Part shown: positions 62,183 to 64,000 of the stretch, in pieces
Layout of the letters: every line of letters begins with the position of its first letter
Numbering within the stretch: position 1 is the stretch's first letter
From: Flavobacteriales bacterium
GTDB taxonomy: Bacteria > Bacteroidota > Bacteroidia > Flavobacteriales_F > PHOS-HE28
Assembly (NCBI GenBank): GCA_023957375.1
Contig: JAMLHB010000002.1
Span: 1,153,127-1,217,126 of the forward strand
DNA length: 64,000 bases
Direction of reading: 5' to 3'
Made by a program: the position numbers and the translations under genes
The notes under the pieces: generated by a model
Told to the model about the DNA's origin: nothing
What the model saw: only the letters and a program-made list of their open reading frames with translations
Database searches by the model: none

Positions 62183-62231
62183 CCGCCGGGCCTCCCGCTT
62201 TCAGTAGCCCCAGCCATGCGAAGGCTACCTC
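62183..62231. repeat. 49-bp direct repeat, right of the array
   Basis: This is the second copy of 61635-61683. The pair brackets the four-unit array in direct orientation. No gene is seen between 62232 and 62502 apart from the 60-bp dispersed repeat (62255-62307). Confidence 0.75.
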
Positions 62232-62502
62232 AGGAGCCCTGCGCCCACACACATCCGGCCATCATGCTGTTCCACTCGCATCCACTCTTCGTTGTGTTGT
62301 TCATGGCAGCAGGATCAGTTCCAACTGCTCTACCAGGGTGTCGGCATGGTAGCTGGCCAACTTGCGATTTGAGTTTGATCCGATCATGATGCGTGCGTTT
62401 TCAGTGCACAAGCAAGGTAGCCCTTGGTGCATTTTTCGTGCCTGCGTCTCCGGCTGCGGTAGCGAATTGCTAAGGAACGGGGTGTGAGGGCAAATGTCTT
62501 CC

Positions 62503-63930
62503 TCACGGCAGTACCACCAACTGCCCCACATACCCTCCAGCAGGGTCTCGCGCAGCGGACCCTGCGGTAGCTGCATCTGAAGAAACCACCCGCACCACGT
62601 ACGTGCCCGGTGCCGATGCCCCGGCCCGCAGTGTGTGCGTGTACGCCCCTGCAGGCCAAGGTTCCTGCCACACCACACGCCCGCTGGCATCGTGGATGGT
62701 GAGTGTTCCCTTTTGCGGCGGCGTGCCCACCGAAAGCACCGTTTGCCCGGCACTGGGGTTGGGGGCTATTTGCAGCGGTGCCACTTGGCCATCGTGCTGC
62801 TCCTGGATACCCATGTTAAGGCCGTACAACCGACTAATAAGCCGCTGGTTGCTACCATCGGTGCCGGTACCATCATCGTAACCATGGTAAGCGCCGTAGA
62901 TGTAGAAAGATCCGTCAGAGGCGTCCATCATACCCTCGATTACTCGATTGTAGGATGTGGGTCCCTCACAACCGCCGCAACCAACTCCTTCAAAATAACC
63001 GTCCAACAGATTGCCTGCGGTATCCAGCATTGCTATACCGCCTTTAGCTTGACCATTGATGCGATCAAAGCAGCCCATAACGATCAATTGGTCATTGCCC
63101 AATAGTTTTGTTTGTCCTATGATCGGGAAGGTATGCGTATTGTACGTTACCTCGCAGTAAGGCGCATGGAACGTTGGGTCCAATGAGCCATCCGGCATCA
63201 GGCGGATCAAGCTGAGCGTATCGGGTGAGCCGATGAACTTGAACCATCCGGAGGCCAACACCTTTCCATCATTCACGGGCAGATAATCCAGTCCCATGCC
63301 CAATTCGAGGTAAGGAGCGTTGAAGGTGGTGTCCAAGCTTCCATCGGGGTTGAGGCGGAAGATGGTTGGCGAGGGGTGGCCCTGCACGAAGCCCCCGCCT
63401 CCGGTACACATGAACTTGCCATCGGGCATTTGGCGGATGGTGAAAATGGGGCTTTCGGCGGAGATGGGCGTGCGGGTGGTATCCACGTGGCCATCGCTGC
63501 GGAGCCAAAAGCCGGCGTAAGGCCCCTCAGGCAGTGAGGGAACACCGTAAACGTTGCCATAGCCGGTGACCAACACCCGCCCGTCCGGGAAAAGTTGATA
63601 GTCTCCATCCTGAACTAAAATGACCCCTGTTGGTTGCCATGTTGTGTCCAAGGTTCCATCCCAATGGTATCGCATTCCAGAGCGGCCAACGTAGAATCCA
63701 TCACCCCAAGGTGTCATCCGGCCACCCAATAAGTAGTAATGGCCATCTGGCGTGAGGTATGTCTCCACCGTTCCATCCATGTTCAGCACTCCTCCGCCCA
63801 GGAATGCCGCGTCCACCCCGGGAAACCGGAGCTGCCCGGAGATGATGAGCTTGCCATCAGGCCGTTGGAGCACGGAGTTGATGTTGATCTCATCCACGGG
63901 CAGGCGGAAGCTGGGGTCCAGGTCGAACGG
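62503..63930 (-). CDS. delta-60 repeat beta-propeller protein with T9SS type A sorting domain (5' end missing)
   Basis: At least 475 residues are visible. The body has delta-60 type repeats (LNPDGSLDTTFNAPY, LMPDGSLDPTFHAPY, an N-terminal LDPSFRLPVDEI) typical of secreted Bacteroidota propellers. The end is a type A sorting domain (APNPSAGQTVLSVG ... TIHDASGRVVWQE ... GTYVVRVVSSD). The C-terminal tract AATAGSAARDPAGG is produced by a hairpin insertion (62541-62564). The frame is closed upstream by a TAG at 63931-63933 that is probably an assembly error, because the repeat pattern clearly continues. Confidence 0.82.
   Translation of the reverse strand, partial: PFDLDPSFRLPVDEININSVLQRPDGKLIISGQLRFPGVDAAFLGGGVLNMDGTVETYLTPDGHYYLLGGRMTPWGDGFYVGRSGMRYHWDGTLDTTWQPTGVILVQDGDYQLFPDGRVLVTGYGNVYGVPSLPEGPYAGFWLRSDGHVDTTRTPISAESPIFTIRQMPDGKFMCTGGGGFVQGHPSPTIFRLNPDGSLDTTFNAPYLELGMGLDYLPVNDGKVLASGWFKFIGSPDTLSLIRLMPDGSLDPTFHAPYCEVTYNTHTFPIIGQTKLLGNDQLIVMGCFDRINGQAKGGIAMLDTAGNLLDGYFEGVGCGGCEGPTSYNRVIEGMMDASDGSFYIYGAYHGYDDGTGTDGSNQRLISRLYGLNMGIQEQHDGQVAPLQIAPNPSAGQTVLSVGTPPQKGTLTIHDASGRVVWQEPWPAGAYTHTLRAGASAPGTYVVRVVSSDAATAGSAARDPAGGYVGQLVVLP
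62541..62564. repeat. GGGTC hairpin inserted in the sorting domain
   Basis: CAGGGTC-TCGCGCAGCG-GACCCTG. The loop is identical to the minus-strand reading of 28133-28156, but the stem differs by one compensated pair. Confidence 0.7.
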
Positions 63931-63939
63931 CTACTGGGC

Positions 63940-64000
63940 AGCCGTGGCGGGGGGGGGCCCCCAAGGCCCCCCCCCCCCCGGGGGGGGGGGGGGGGGGTGG
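63940..64000. other. G/C homopolymer contig end, probable assembly artefact
   Basis: The last 60 bases are almost only runs of G and C (seven or more in a row several times), unlike any other part of the window. Confidence 0.85.

Noticed and set aside
61615..62389. Open frames of 200 and 227 codons across the CGTCATTGCGAGG array
   Set aside because: They are translations of repeat units (RGGFATKQSM and similar recurring on both strands).

Overview
The window reads as a piece of a GC-rich Bacteroidota chromosome, most likely an uncultivated member of the Flavobacteriales or a relative. Four things point there. Many genes are preceded by the Bacteroidota -7 promoter element TAnnTTTG instead of a Shine-Dalgarno site. 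Several secreted proteins end in type IX secretion (T9SS) type A or type B sorting domains. The gene set includes family-typical proteins (DUF5686 outer-membrane protein, HU-CCDC81/SPOR protein, TonB-dependent receptor, split MetH). The ribosomal gene block is arranged rplM-rpsI-rpsB-tsf, followed by pyrH and frr. The last 60 bases are G/C homopolymer, so the window probably ends at a poor contig end.

Layout. 1-8.4 kb: end of a TonB-dependent receptor, kdsB, a HU/SPOR protein, a beta-propeller-like protein, hemJ-like gene, thioesterase, a family 9 glycosyltransferase, tatD, asparaginase and tRNA-Ser(GGA). 8.4-13.2 kb: REP-like repeats, dusB, a TfoX-like gene, a small gliding-type lipoprotein and an S9 peptidase. 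13.2-17.3 kb is an accessory island. It holds a GxxExxY nuclease-fold gene between two inverted arrays of short repeats, a small antitoxin-like gene, an intact 1226-bp IS256-like element that splits a membrane-protein gene and has left an 8-bp target duplication, and an AAA ATPase gene behind two long palindromes. 17.3-34 kb is mostly housekeeping: a SAM-I riboswitch with terminator and a split methionine synthase, an OmpA-like protein, TolC-like protein, tsaB, rplM, rpsI, rpsB, tsf, pyrH, frr, a glycosylasparaginase-type hydrolase, cutC and ppsA. 34-42.6 kb: a radical SAM/SPASM protein, a 1444-residue secreted metalloprotease, and a tandem duplication of a T9SS-cargo plus protease gene pair in which the upstream protease copy has decayed. 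42.6-52.9 kb: DUF5686 protein, MMPL transporter, rfbA, polyprenyl synthetase, a membrane-bound class III cyclase and a TIGR01777 epimerase. 52.9-64 kb: a giant type B T9SS protein, relics, further T9SS proteins and dense repeats.

The unifying feature of the non-coding DNA is an unusually rich set of small repeat families. Two 166-bp MITE-like elements have 21-bp terminal inverted repeats and 5-bp target duplications. Palindromic GTTGTCAG repeats occur four times, once inside the cyclase coding sequence. A GGGTC hairpin family shows a compensatory base change between copies. There are also four tandem CGTCATTGCGAGG elements, a 110-bp repeat pair beside the tRNA, and the GCGAAG arrays around the GxxExxY gene. 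The GxxExxY gene with its bracketing arrays, and the ATPase gene with its paired palindromes, are my best candidates for undescribed systems. All functions are assigned from motifs read by eye; no database search was run.
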